DNA of 64,000 nucleotides from JAPOUP01 sp965203255 (lineage in GTDB: Bacteria; Pseudomonadota; Alphaproteobacteria; Rhodobacterales; Rhodobacteraceae), in contig OZ241882.1 in NCBI GenBank assembly GCA_965203255.1, positions 2,542,001 to 2,606,000 on the forward strand. Direction: 5' to 3'. A program made the translations under genes and the position numbers. Numbering within the stretch: position 1 is the stretch's first letter; each line of letters opens with the position of its first letter. This document shows, in pieces, positions 27,158 to 36,434 of the stretch. The notes beneath the pieces were generated by a model that was given only the letters and a program-made list of their open reading frames with translations, did not search any database and was not told where the DNA came from.

Positions 27158-28123
27158 ATGCCCGAGGGCTTCCGCCACCTGACCCATGGGGAAAGATGCC
27201 AGATCGGCGCACTGAAGGAAAGCGGGCTCTCCTACGGGGACATCGCGGCCCGTCTGGGCCGTGACCGTTCGTCGGTCTGGCGGGAGCTGCGCCGGAACGG
27301 CGGTGATTCGGGCTACAGCCCCGGCGAGGCGCAGGGGATGGCGGAGGCCCGCCGCAGCGCCGCCTCCTCGGTTCCGAGGAAGATGACTGCGGAGCGCTGG
27401 GCGCATGTGGAGGGGTGCCTGGCGGAGGGCTGGAGCCCGGAGCAGGTCGCGGGACGGCTGCGGCTGGAGGGTGGCTGGGCGGTGGGCCGCCAGTGGATAT
27501 ACGAGCGCCTGAAGGCCGACCGGAAGGCGGGCGGGGAGCTGTTCCTGCTGCTGCGCCGCCGCGGGAAGAAGCCCAACTGGCGTGGCGGGCGGCACTCGGG
27601 CCGTGGCCACATCCCGGGCCGGGTGGACATCTCGGAGAGGCCGGAGGAGGTGGAGAGGAAGGAGCGTGTCGGTGACTGGGAGGCGGACACGATCATCGGG
27701 AAGGGCCACAGCGGGGCGGTGGTCTCGCTTGTGGACCGTGCGTCGAAATACACGTATTTACAGAGGGTTGACCGGCGGACCTCGGCGGAGGTCTCCGCGG
27801 CGATGCTGGCGATGCTCCGGTCGTCCGCCGCGCCTGTCCACACGATCACGGCGGACAACGGAAAGGAGTTCGCGGGCCACGCCGGCGTGGCGGAGGCGCT
27901 GAAGGCCTCCTTCTACTTCGCGACCCCCTACCACTCCTGGGAGAGGGGCCTGAACGAGCACACCAACGGGCTGGTGCGGCAGTACCTGCCGAAGGGGACG
28001 GACCTCCGGGCGGTCGGCGACGATGAGGTGAAGGGGGTGCAGGACCGCCTGAACGCGCGTCCGCGCAGGGTGCTCGGCTACCGGACCCCCGCCGAGGTGT
28101 TCCGCCGGGCCCGCCCTCCCTGA
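27158..28123 (+). CDS. IS30 family transposase
   Basis: Intact 321-residue DDE transposase with the same domain layout as copy 1: helix-turn-helix (IAARLGRDRSSVWRELRRN), then DWEADTIIGKGHSG, TADNGKEFAGHAG and WERGLNEHTNGLVRQYLP for the D, D and E residues. It differs from copy 1 at scattered positions (for example the segment before the stop reads VFRRARPP), so the two are diverged copies rather than a fresh duplication. The start is supported by GAGGAG 6 nt upstream. Confidence 0.95.
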   Translation: MPEGFRHLTHGERCQIGALKESGLSYGDIAARLGRDRSSVWRELRRNGGDSGYSPGEAQGMAEARRSAASSVPRKMTAERWAHVEGCLAEGWSPEQVAGRLRLEGGWAVGRQWIYERLKADRKAGGELFLLLRRRGKKPNWRGGRHSGRGHIPGRVDISERPEEVERKERVGDWEADTIIGKGHSGAVVSLVDRASKYTYLQRVDRRTSAEVSAAMLAMLRSSAAPVHTITADNGKEFAGHAGVAEALKASFYFATPYHSWERGLNEHTNGLVRQYLPKGTDLRAVGDDEVKGVQDRLNARPRRVLGYRTPAEVFRRARPP

Positions 28124-28188
28124 CACCGCCGGCCCGCCTCCCGACAGCGCGGATGGCCGCGCCGGGAGGGGGTGGAACGGATCAAGCC

Positions 28189-28412
28189 GTCGCGTCCGTC
28201 CGGGCTCCGGTCGGGCTGCGCCCTCCCTGCGCCCGGACGGACGCGACCTGCCCCGGCGGCGGCCTTGCGCTGCCCTGAAAGCCCGGATATTCTCCTTCCG
28301 GACGGGACTGCAGCCGTTCCGGGGCCGGATCCGCCGTTCCCGGAGAGCCGCAAACCCCGCCTTCCGGCCATCTGCGCAGCTCGGGCTCCGCCCTCCCTGC
28401 GCAGATGGCCGG
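28189..28412 (+). other. Paired hairpins in IS30 copy 2 3' noncoding segment
   Basis: The first hairpin has arms 28189-28205 and 28231-28247 (17 bp, perfect). The second has arms 28364-28379 and 28397-28412 (16 bp, perfect), the last ending at the right inverted repeat. The second hairpin's inner stem (CTGCGCAG) differs from that of copy 1 (TCCC), yet pairing is preserved in both. This implies selection for the structure. Confidence 0.6.
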
Positions 28413-29355
28413 TGTTGCACTTCGGAATGGAAGTGGGGGGGTGTTTTCCATGGCGACAGAGGTACCGGCGTCGGCCCGGGCCGGAAGGAGTCTCTGAAGC
28501 TGGTCGAAGCGGCCACGGAACGAATGGATCAGGCGCGGGTTCGCCTGACTCCCCGACCAGCCCTTGAAAGCTCCTGTCGCCGCAACGATGGCGCGGTGAG
28601 TTTCATCTGCTGCACAGTTCGGGACAGGCCCAAGCCTCTTTCCTGTTACGGGGTTCGTAATATGCCCCCATTCCACCCTGAAGTGCAACACCAGTGGCGG
28701 TGGTGGCCGGTTTTCCGGCCGCATGATGTTGCGTATCGGCCAGGAAGCGGCGACAGTCCCTGTGACTGAACAGGGGAGACTGCCATGCCCGAGGGCTGCC
28801 GCCACCTGACCCATGGGGAGAGATGCCGGATCGGCGCACTGAAGGAAAGCGGTCTATCGGACGGGGCCATCGCGGCCCGTCTGGGCCGTGACCGTTCGTC
28901 GGTCTGGCGGGAGCTCCGCCGGAACGCCGGCGGCGGCGGGGGGTACAGCCCCGGGGAGGCGCAGGGCAGGGCGGAGGCCCGCCGCAGCGCGGCCTCCAGT
29001 GTTCCCCGCAGGATGACGCCCGACCGCTGGGCGAGCGTCGAGGGGCTTCCGGAGGAGGGCTGGAGCCCGGAGCAGGTCGCGGGACGGCTGCGTCTGGAGG
29101 GTGGCTGGACGGTGGGCCGCCAGTGGACATCCGGGCGTGTGAGGGCCGACCGGAAGCATCCATGTCTGGAATCAAGCCCGGATCCGGCTTTTTTTCCGTT
29201 TTTTCCGGGTTCCGTGTCCGGCTGTCCCGGACCTTTCCACAGCGTTCCCCACAGGCGGCGCCGTCCGGGCACGCCGGAAACACCCGCCGGGGAGACCCCG
29301 GCCGGCCCGCCGGTGATTCGCTTTCGGTGCCGGACGGACGCGGTCCGGCCTGCCG

Positions 29356-30292
29356 TCAGGCGGCGGCCGCCGTCCGGTCCTCCCACACGCGCCGGTCGCG
29401 GAGAAGGGCGTTGGCGGTCACGGCCAGCCTGCGCATGACGGCGACGAGGGCGGCTTTGTGGGGCTTTCCCCTCTCCCGGAGCCGTTGGTACAGTTCCCTC
29501 ATGTCCGGGGAGCACCTGCTGGCCGACAGCGCCGCCATGCAGGCGACGTCCCTCGGCCTGCGGCGTCCGCCGCCGATGTGGCGCCCTCCCCTGATGGTGC
29601 CGCTGTCGCGGGCGAAGGGGGCCACGCCGGGCAGGGATGCGGCCTGCCGGTTGCCGACCGGGCCCAGCTCCGCCATCCACGCGCCCGGCGCCGCGGCGGT
29701 GACGGGGCCGATGCCGGGCACCGAGGCCAGGATGCGGTGGCTGTCGGCGAACTCCGGCGATCCGGCGACCGTCCCGCCGCTCCAGCGCCGCGATGGCGGC
29801 GTCGATGTCCCCGGGGACCCTGCCGACCTCCGTGCCGGGCGCGCCGGCGCCGACCTCCGACACGACGGTCCCCGTCCCGGCGCGATGGTCCACGAGTCTC
29901 TCCCGCAGCACCGGCATGTCGCGGAGCCGGTCGATGGCGGCGGCGGCCGGGGCGGTGGCCCGCATGTCCGGGAACGCGGCCCCGAAGGCCGCCAGTATCC
30001 TGGCGTCCACCCTGTCGGTTTTCGCAAGGGCCCCGGCGGCCTTCGGGAGATCCCTCGCCTGCCTCGGGTTCACGACGGTGGCGGAGAACCCCCTGGCGCG
30101 CAGCGACTGCAGCAGGGCCCGGTGCATGCGCCCCGTCGCCTCCATGACGGCCTTCACGGCGCCGCCCTCCCTGAGGAGGCGGGCGACCTTTCGGAAGCCG
30201 ACCCTGTCGTTGGTGGCCGTGAAGTCCCGCCCGTTGACGTGGATGTCGGGTGTACGCCTGCCTGCGCCGGTTCCGGCGACCATTGTGGTCAT
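29356..30292 (-). pseudogene. IS110 transposase (DEDD recombinase), frameshifted, catalytic Asp lost
   Basis: The frame starts at 30292 and encodes the RuvC-like DEDD domain, but the first catalytic segment reads VAGTGAGRRTPD where copy B has VAGIDVSKRTLN, so the Asp is lost. After IAALERR the frame is broken by an 8-bp deletion near 29780 relative to copy B, between short CCGCCG repeats. The C-terminal Tnp_20 part (SVPGIGPVTAAA, RQAASLPGVAPFARDSG) continues in another frame to 29356. The protein cannot be functional. Confidence 0.9.
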
Positions 30293-30299
30293 GCTCTCC

Positions 30300-30500
30300 C
30301 GCTCCTGTCCTCGCGATGATTCGGTTCCGTGAACCCAGGCATCCATCCAGGACCCGGGAGACGGACGGGAGGGCGGGCCGACCACGCTTCCGGACGGATC
30401 CGCAGCTGCGATCCAAGGCGGTATCGGTCCAACCCGTCCTGCGGGGCAGGGCCCCGCACCGCCGCCGCCGGTAGTGACCGACGGCGGCGGCCCCGACACA
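30300..30500 (-). ncRNA. Candidate IS110 bridge RNA, copy A
   Basis: Structured noncoding DNA between the element's left end and the recombinase start, on the recombinase strand. In RNA order there is a GC-rich hairpin (about 30492-30458), a perfect hairpin (30457-30441), the target-binding loop (30435-30375) and the donor-binding loop (30353-30307). The candidate left guide (30416-30421, CCGCCT on the sense strand) equals the left flank of the insertion site next to CT. The right guide (30387-30395) is complementary to CTTCCGG on the right flank. The donor loop repeats CATCCAT of the element's own right end (30340-30346). Confidence 0.75.
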
Positions 30501-31342
30501 GGAACGGACCGGAGGGACGGCGGAAGGCAACAGGCATGTTTTCCACAGGAAATCGCGCCAGATTTTTCCACAGCCACCTCCTCAATTCATTTCTGATTCT
30601 CTGAACATACGAGGCGGGCGGCGGGCTGTTCCCGCTGCTGCGGCGCCGCGGCAGGAAGCCGGACCGGCGAGGCGGCAGGCACTCGGGCCGGGGCCACATC
30701 CCGGACCGCGTCGACATCTCCGGGAGGCCGGAGGAGGCGGGGAGCAGGGAGCGGACCGGCGACCGGGAGGCGGACACGGTCATCGGCAGGGGCCACAGCG
30801 GGGCGGTGGTCTCCCTTGTGGACAGGGCGTCGGGATTCGTTTTCCTGCAGAGGGCTGACCGGAGAACGGCGGCCGCGGTCTCCGCCGCGATGGTGGAGAT
30901 GCCGCGGCCGTCCGCCGCGCCCGTCCACACGGTCACGGCGGACAGCGGCAGGGAGTTCGCGGGCCACGCCGGCGTCGCGGAGGCGCTCCGTGCCCGGTTC
31001 TTCCTCGCCACCCCCTGCCACTCCTGGGAGAGGGGCCTGAACGGGCACACCAACGGGCTGGTCCGGCAGTACCTGCCGAAGGGGACGGACCTCCGGGCGG
31101 TCACCGACGCGGAGGTGAGGGCGGTGCAGGACCGCGCGTCCGCGCGTCCGCGCCGGGCGCTGGGCTACCGGACGCCCGCCGAGGTGCTGCATGAGGCCCG
31201 CCCTCGCCGAAGCCGCAACCCGCACGGATGGCTGCGCCGGGAGAGGCGGAATGGATTTCGGGGTCGCGTCCGTCCGGGCTCCGGTCGGGCTGCGCCTTCG
31301 CCGCGGGAATGGCCGGCGTTGCACTTCGGAATGGAAGTGGGG

Positions 31343-32376
31343 TTTTTTGCTTTACTTTGCCGGAACCTACGACCGAGTCGCGCCGAACGCTTTGATGATC
31401 ACGGTTCTGGTCGGGCAAATCTCGGCTCAGGTAGTGATCGGTGTAATTCGCAGGATCACGGATACCAGCCTTCGGCGACGACTTGTCATTAGGCGCGGAT
31501 GATAGAAAAAGGGCGATGCTGAAGTTCTGTCTTTCCAAGGTTTCGGCGGCCTTGGCAACTCACATCTTGCTTGAAGGGGTTGGTGCAAAATATGAAGCTG
31601 TGCAGGTGGATATGTGTTCAGGTGAACACCAACATCCCGGACTATCCTGCCCGCAATCCAAAGGGCAGGGTTCCTCGACTGGCAACTTCAGAGGGCTGTA
31701 TTTCTGAGAATCCGGCAGTTCCCGCCCAGCTGCCACTTCTAGGTATAGCACCCCTACATCATTGATTCCACACCATTTCCGGAGGTCCAGACTTGCGGGA
31801 ACCGTCATATCCGGGTAGCCTGAACGCCAAGGTATCGCGGGCCTCGACCACCCCGACCGTGCCTAGGTTCACACCCTCGGTCACGCGCGCGCAGGTGCGG
31901 ATTTCACTTTCGCGGCGGGGTCGGAGCCGGGCGGGGGTGTTGGCCCCGAAGTGCAATACCGGCCATCTGCGCAGCGCAGGCGTAGCCCGTGCGGGACCAA
32001 TACCGATTGACTGATTCCCTCAGGCGCAGGCACGATCCCTTTGCGCATATCCCTGTGCAACAGTTCATGTTTCATGTGGCCTTTGCTCATAGGCATCCAG
32101 GTGCGAGATGGGCCTGGAAAGCCGCCTCCATCCGCGATTTGCGATCATAGGTTGCCACGAATATGGCCGGGTGCGCCCGAATTCCTGAAGATCATCCTGC
32201 CATCGACCCCTGGGCCTTGGGCGAGCATTGCGGCTTCAGTGATCCCCACCTCTATCAGTTTGGTCGTTGGCTGGATGTTAAGTGGTATGAAAGTTGATGC
32301 TAAAGCTTGCGGCACACGGCAAAGCTGTGCTGCATCGACCCGTGACGAAGGTGGTTTTACCATTGCATCAGGTCCG
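31343..32376. other. No intact gene seen; one IS30 end relic
   Basis: About 1 kb between IS30 copy 3 and the fumarase operon. Only short, unrelated frames are present. At 31944-31980 there is a relic of an IS30 right end in reverse orientation (CCCCGAAGTGCAATACC followed by GGCCATCTGCGCAG), which shows that a further IS30 copy once lay here. The rest cannot be assigned. Confidence 0.5.
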
Positions 32377-33045
32377 CTAGATCACTTCCTCCGTCCTGTC
32401 GTCACTTTCGCCATAGCGTTTCAGGACCGCAGGCTTCGTTCCTTCATAGACCCGTGCAATGTTCTGTGCGATTTTGGCGTTTTCCCGTTCGAACAGGCAA
32501 TCGCCGTTCAGATCGGATGCAACGATGAAGGGCCCCATCCGATTGCATCGGATTACCCACATCGCCTGGGCAAGCCCCAGTCTGTCGTTCCAGTGGACGG
32601 CTTCGACCTTTTCCACCCCACGGCCAAGGAGCGCGCCGGTACCGTAGCCGACGGTCGAAAGATAGACCGCACCGTTGGGAACAAAATAGTCCTTGTAGTC
32701 CTTTGAGGACATACCCCCCTTCCCGACGACAAGCTTGGTTCCGGTCTGGGCAATCCACTCGGGCAGCCATTTAGCAAGTCGAAACGAGGCGGTGGCTGTA
32801 ACAGCCCCCATATCGAACGAGCCATCCGCATTGATCCGGGCTGCGGGAGAGCAGTGGAAATTTGCAGCAGATTCGCGTGGAAGTTCCATTGGTAAATTGG
32901 CCCGGTCTTCCAAGGCGCGCATGTAGACTCCTTCGCGTGCGGTGTACATCAACCCATCGAGGTAGACGATATCGCCCAAACGCAACTCGGCAATCGCCTT
33001 TGGCAAGGGTGTCGTGGAGAGACATATTTCGCGCGGGCCACTCAT
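32377..33045 (-). CDS. Class I fumarate hydratase / tartrate dehydratase, beta subunit
   Basis: Protein of 222 residues matching the C-terminal half of single-chain class I fumarases or the beta subunit of two-subunit enzymes. Readable segments are LRLGDIVYLDGLMYTARE, GAVTATASFRL, LVVGKGGMSSKDYKDYF and VYLSTVGYGTGALLG. With the alpha subunit it forms an iron-sulfur hydro-lyase that interconverts fumarate and malate (or dehydrates tartrate). Its start overlaps the alpha gene stop (ATGA), supporting coupled translation. Confidence 0.88.
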   Translation of the reverse strand: MSGPREICLSTTPLPKAIAELRLGDIVYLDGLMYTAREGVYMRALEDRANLPMELPRESAANFHCSPAARINADGSFDMGAVTATASFRLAKWLPEWIAQTGTKLVVGKGGMSSKDYKDYFVPNGAVYLSTVGYGTGALLGRGVEKVEAVHWNDRLGLAQAMWVIRCNRMGPFIVASDLNGDCLFERENAKIAQNIARVYEGTKPAVLKRYGESDDRTEEVI

Positions 33046-33998
33046 TCTGCCACCTCCCGAACGGGTTCCCATTCAACAGTTTCTCGGCGCTGATAATCGG
33101 TGAACCAGTCTGGATCCGTTCGATGCTCGACCTGACCATCTGCGTGAATGCGCGCAACGGCCCGGCGGGAAGAAAGGCAAAAGGCGTGGACCGACATAGG
33201 CATGCCGCCGGTGTGGCAATAGCCCACTTCGATGTGACAATCGATGACCATGTTCTTTCCCACAAACCCCATGGCCCCCATGCCTATGGAATTGCCCAAT
33301 TCCTTGAATTCGTCCTCCAACTCTGCGAGCTTGGGGTCGGAATTGCGGCTTCCGACAACGCGCAGGGTCGAGGCACGCTTGCCGAGCATCATACAAATGT
33401 CCTTCGAGCCTCCGAGCCCAATCCCGATGATGGCGGGCTGGCAGGCGAGACCACGCTTGCCAAAAGCCATCAGGCTGTCGAGGTAAAAGCGCTTGATGCC
33501 TTGCATTCCGTCGCTCGGGAACAGCATTCGATAGTCACTGCCGAACAGCCCGCCCTTATGGACGGTGATGAGGTCGATCCATTTGCCTTCCGGTTCGAAG
33601 CCATATTCGATCTCTGGCGCGCCAATGCCGACATTGTTGTCGTGGTCGGTGCGCCACAGGGGATGGACGCGATTGGGGCGGAGGGGCACGCCGTTAGTGG
33701 CAATTGCGGTAGCGCGGCGGAGGGCAGCCTCCAATGCCACCATGCCGCCTTCGACCCGGGCGTCGTTGCCGAGTTTGACGAACCAGCGGGGAACGCCTGT
33801 GTCGCCGCACATGGCCCGGCGGTCTTCCTTGGCAGCTTCGTAGTTCTGCAACATGGCCTTCAGAACGAAAGAGGAGAGGTCGCCGTCCTCGGTTTCCGCA
33901 GCTTGCTTCAGACCATCAAGATAGTCTTGGGGAATCTCGATGGCGGCCTTGTCCATCAGAGTTTCGGCGGTTTTCTGGATCAGGTCTATTGAAATCAC
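33042..33998 (-). CDS. Class I fumarate hydratase / tartrate dehydratase, alpha subunit
   Basis: Protein of 318 residues providing the [4Fe-4S] cluster. The three expected Cys are in RRAMCGDTGVPRWF, the CQPAIIGIGLGGSKDICM region and the C-terminal GYCHTGGMPMS. NGVPLRPNRVHPLW and TDHDNNVGIGAPEIE are family signatures. The gene sits between the flavoprotein gene (4-bp overlap upstream) and the beta subunit (4-bp overlap downstream), so dehydration/hydration is genetically tied to the succinate/fumarate redox complex. Confidence 0.9.
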   Translation of the reverse strand: MISIDLIQKTAETLMDKAAIEIPQDYLDGLKQAAETEDGDLSSFVLKAMLQNYEAAKEDRRAMCGDTGVPRWFVKLGNDARVEGGMVALEAALRRATAIATNGVPLRPNRVHPLWRTDHDNNVGIGAPEIEYGFEPEGKWIDLITVHKGGLFGSDYRMLFPSDGMQGIKRFYLDSLMAFGKRGLACQPAIIGIGLGGSKDICMMLGKRASTLRVVGSRNSDPKLAELEDEFKELGNSIGMGAMGFVGKNMVIDCHIEVGYCHTGGMPMSVHAFCLSSRRAVARIHADGQVEHRTDPDWFTDYQRRETVEWEPVREVAE

Positions 33999-35752
33999 TG
34001 GACAGCCACCAGAGTTTCGGGCTCACCTTCGGACAGGATGGTTTCGCCCGGCTTGACGATGGTAAATTGGACGGGGTTGCGGGTGACTTCAACAGCGTCA
34101 CCCTTCAAGCGGACGACGGTGAATTCGCTCTCTTCCAGCGCACCCGGGTCGGGAAAGTCTTCGCGGTAATGCGCCCCGCGAGAGTTTTCGCGAGCGAGGC
34201 CAGCCCTGGCAATGACCCCCGAGACATCGCAGAGCGACCTCAGGTTCAGCCAGTCGTGCCAAGTGAGGTTAAAGGCCAGGTCGCTGTCGTCAACGCCAAC
34301 TTCCATGAGCTCCGCGGAAACCTCTGCGACGCCCGCAAGGCCGCGCTTAATGCCCGCCTCGGTGCGCATGACACCTACATCGTTCCACATCAGGTTCTGC
34401 AAATCCTTAAGCAATGGCTGCACCAGTCTAGGCTCGCGGCTCAGCGGATGAACAGCTCGGGAGACTTCTGCGGCCAGCACCTCCTTATCCGGATTACGCA
34501 GGGACATTTTGGCCACATCTGCCCCCATAATGTCGCCCGCCACGCCTCCATAAACAGTTGAATTCGCAACACCATTCCCGCCCAAGCGATTCGAGCCGTG
34601 CGCACCGCCCGCGTCTTCACCCGCAACGTAAAGGCCCTCCATCGCGGTGCGCGTATCCACATCGACGACGACACCGCCCATGAAATAATGTGCGGTTGGC
34701 ACCACCTCGACCTTTCCGCCAGCTAGATCGAAACCGCAATCGGCGCAGCGCTTGACCATGCCTTTGAATTTCCTCGCGACGGTCTCGGGTCCGAGGTGAG
34801 ACATTGAAATGAAAACACCTTCCTGCTGGGGATTGTTGTTCTTGCGCATCTCGGCATAAATGCCGCGGCTCACTACATCCCGAGTAGCGCGTTCGCCTTT
34901 CGCGTCATAGGCAAACATAAATCGCTGGCCTGCGTGGTCGAGCAGTTGTCCACCCTCGCCACGCAGACCTTCTTCCAACACCGTGCCAGTCATTCGCGTG
35001 TGGTCCCCTGCAAGAAGACCGGTGGGGTGGAACTGCACCATTTCCATGTCACGCAATTCAAGCCCAGCACGAAGCGCCATGGCCAGACCGTCCATGGTCT
35101 TATCCCCGGACGGGGTGTGATATTTGTACATGGTCGGCCCGCCACCCGTTGCCATCAACACACACTTTGCGCGAACAAAACGGAAGCGACCGATCCGCAT
35201 GTCGATCATCAAGACGCCGGCGATCGCACTTCCATCCCTTGTTGGGATCAACCCAACGGCCCGGTGTTCCTGGAGTTTCTCGACGCCCAACGCCAGAACT
35301 TTCTCCATTAGGCGGTTGATGATCTCGATGCCAGTTAGATCACCCTTGTGAACCGTTCGGTCAGCGGTCTGTCCGGCAAAGGCCTTTTGATGAAGCGTGC
35401 CATCGGGATTCCGGTCGAAGAAACATCCTACCTCGTTCTCCAATTCGCGAATGCGAACCACCGCCTGTTCGCAAAGCCGCCAGGCCATGTCCTGATTGGG
35501 TAGCCACTTTCCGCCGCGGATCGTGTCCATAAAGTGACGCTCTACGGTATCTCCACCGCCCAAAGCCACATTGTAACCCCCCTGCACCATGCGGGTGCAT
35601 CCGCACTTACCGATCAGACCCTTGACCGCAATGGTAACCTTTGTCGTTTCTGGGGCCACCTGTCGGGCGTGGAGGGCAGCGAATAGACCCGCTCCCCCAG
35701 TGCCAAGGATCAAGACATCCGTATCGTGGTGTTCGATGTCGGATAGTCTCAT
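33995..35752 (-). CDS. Succinate dehydrogenase / fumarate reductase flavoprotein subunit
   Basis: FAD-binding subunit of 585 residues. The dinucleotide fold is VLILGTGGAGLFAALHA. Substrate residues are in VQFHPTGLLAGD, GLRGEGGQLLD, VPTAHYFMGGV and SNRLGGNGVANST. The position that normally carries the His covalently linked to FAD (SHTVxAQGG) reads GCTRMVQGG, so the flavin is probably bound non-covalently, which in known mutants favours fumarate reduction over succinate oxidation. The start at 35752 begins the first strand; a longer frame extends upstream. It overlaps the fumarase alpha gene by 4 bp. Confidence 0.9.
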   Translation of the reverse strand: MRLSDIEHHDTDVLILGTGGAGLFAALHARQVAPETTKVTIAVKGLIGKCGCTRMVQGGYNVALGGGDTVERHFMDTIRGGKWLPNQDMAWRLCEQAVVRIRELENEVGCFFDRNPDGTLHQKAFAGQTADRTVHKGDLTGIEIINRLMEKVLALGVEKLQEHRAVGLIPTRDGSAIAGVLMIDMRIGRFRFVRAKCVLMATGGGPTMYKYHTPSGDKTMDGLAMALRAGLELRDMEMVQFHPTGLLAGDHTRMTGTVLEEGLRGEGGQLLDHAGQRFMFAYDAKGERATRDVVSRGIYAEMRKNNNPQQEGVFISMSHLGPETVARKFKGMVKRCADCGFDLAGGKVEVVPTAHYFMGGVVVDVDTRTAMEGLYVAGEDAGGAHGSNRLGGNGVANSTVYGGVAGDIMGADVAKMSLRNPDKEVLAAEVSRAVHPLSREPRLVQPLLKDLQNLMWNDVGVMRTEAGIKRGLAGVAEVSAELMEVGVDDSDLAFNLTWHDWLNLRSLCDVSGVIARAGLARENSRGAHYREDFPDPGALEESEFTVVRLKGDAVEVTRNPVQFTIVKPGETILSEGEPETLVAVQ

Positions 35753-35754
35753 GA

Positions 35755-36105
35755 TCACGGCACTCTCAGAAAGAAGACCGCCGCAATCAAGAACGAGACG
35801 GCGGCAGCGCTTGCTGCGAGGGTCTTCTGCGGCGGGCGCCAATGAAGCCATTCCAGCGCCATAAGTCGCAGCCCGCCGAACATGTGAATGGCGAGAAGGA
35901 AGACAAGACCGAATTCGGCAAGTTTGACGACACCCGCTTCGGAAAGTTCCAGGATTCCGTCCAGCCGCGTAGGTTCGGTAAGCGCGAGCGCCAGCAACCA
36001 GAAATGAACCGGCAGGAACAGGGCAAGCGCCAGCCCCGATAGGCGATGCAGAATGTAGGCCAACCAGAGGGGGTGCGCGCGTGAAGTTATGCCCGTCCGG
36101 TTCAT
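35755..36105 (-). CDS. Succinate dehydrogenase cytochrome b-like membrane anchor (SdhC-like)
   Basis: Protein of 116 residues with three membrane segments. The first segment region WLAYILHRLSGLALALFLPV contains the HRxSG quinone/haem motif of SdhC-type anchors, and AIHMFGGLRLMALEW is the second. It anchors the flavoprotein and iron-sulfur subunits to the membrane and passes electrons to quinone. It overlaps the next anchor gene by 4 bp, which supports the start at 36105. Confidence 0.82.
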   Translation of the reverse strand: MNRTGITSRAHPLWLAYILHRLSGLALALFLPVHFWLLALALTEPTRLDGILELSEAGVVKLAEFGLVFLLAIHMFGGLRLMALEWLHWRPPQKTLAASAAAVSFLIAAVFFLRVP

Positions 36106-36434
36106 GCGAAGGTCACGGCCCAGACAGCACGCGCTCCCAATGCGAAAAGCCCCAAACCCACGACCCACATGAAGGCATCAAGTGGCTTGCCCTTTAGAAC
36201 ACCCCATTCAAAGGCAATCACGCGCAGGCCGACGGCCCCATGTATCGATACCGCCAAAGCGAAGGTTCCGTAGAACAAAAACCAGAAAACGGAGCCTTGC
36301 GTGCGCCCAAGAATTTCCCCCGCACTCAGCCCGCCCTGAATTGCGTAGATCATCACGGCGAGGTGCCCGAGTACAAATGGAGCCATCAGAAGTGCGGCGA
36401 TCCGTTGAGCCATGTAGAGACGCAAATTCAGCAT
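36102..36434 (-). CDS. Succinate dehydrogenase / fumarate reductase second membrane anchor (SdhD-like)
   Basis: Protein of 110 residues with three predicted membrane helices (QRIAALLMAPFVLGHLAVMI, FWFLFYGTFALAVSIHGAVG and a C-terminal helix). Conserved His residues lie in the first two helices, as in haem-binding anchors. It overlaps the iron-sulfur subunit gene by one base and the SdhC-like gene by 4 bp. The order B-D-C-A followed by fumarase differs from the usual sdhCDAB order. Confidence 0.78.
   Translation of the reverse strand: MLNLRLYMAQRIAALLMAPFVLGHLAVMIYAIQGGLSAGEILGRTQGSVFWFLFYGTFALAVSIHGAVGLRVIAFEWGVLKGKPLDAFMWVVGLGLFALGARAVWAVTFA

Larger units (their letters stand above)
27038..28438 (+). 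mobile_element. IS30-family insertion sequence, copy 2
   Basis: Full element of about 1.4 kb with inverted repeats at 27038-27064 and 28411-28438, nearly identical in layout to copy 1. The transposase is intact. The 3' noncoding segment carries two hairpins whose arms are longer than in copy 1. It lies about 230 bp from IS30 copy 3 in the same orientation. Confidence 0.9.
29157..30613 (-). mobile_element. IS110-family insertion sequence, copy A, inside IS30 copy 3
   Basis: The element runs from the right end (CATCCATGTCTGG, 29157 onward) to the left end (ACATACG, up to 30611). An AG dinucleotide (29155-29156 and 30612-30613) is present on both sides; it is CT on the element's sense strand, the core used by IS621-type IS110 elements. 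There are no terminal inverted repeats, as expected of IS110. Excising it restores the IS30 frame. It is about 1.45 kb and closely similar to copy B (41086-42561). Confidence 0.9.
28785..31206 (+). pseudogene. IS30 transposase interrupted by IS110
   Basis: The N-terminal 124 codons (28785-29156, through VRADRK) and the C-terminal part (30614 onward, AGGGLFPLLRRRG to VLHEARP) are separated by a 1.45-kb IS110 copy. The C-terminal half has also diverged: NEHTNG has become NGHTNG, so the catalytic Glu is replaced by Gly, and the stop codon has been lost. This copy is dead independently of the insertion. Confidence 0.9.
28666..31342 (+). mobile_element. IS30-family insertion sequence, copy 3, split by an IS110 copy
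   Basis: Left inverted repeat 28666-28692 and right repeat 31315-31342 match the other two IS30 copies. The element is interrupted at 29156/30614 by an IS110 insertion. Its 3' noncoding segment has lost the region between the two hairpins, so the left arm of the terminal hairpin is gone. IS30 sequence on each side of the IS110 copy joins in frame. Confidence 0.9.

Noticed and set aside
28646..30577. 643-codon open frame on the minus strand through the IS30/IS110 nest
   Set aside because: It joins the IS110 N-terminal half to antisense IS30 sequence and exists only because GC-rich DNA lacks stop codons. The true gene is the frameshifted IS110 transposase.
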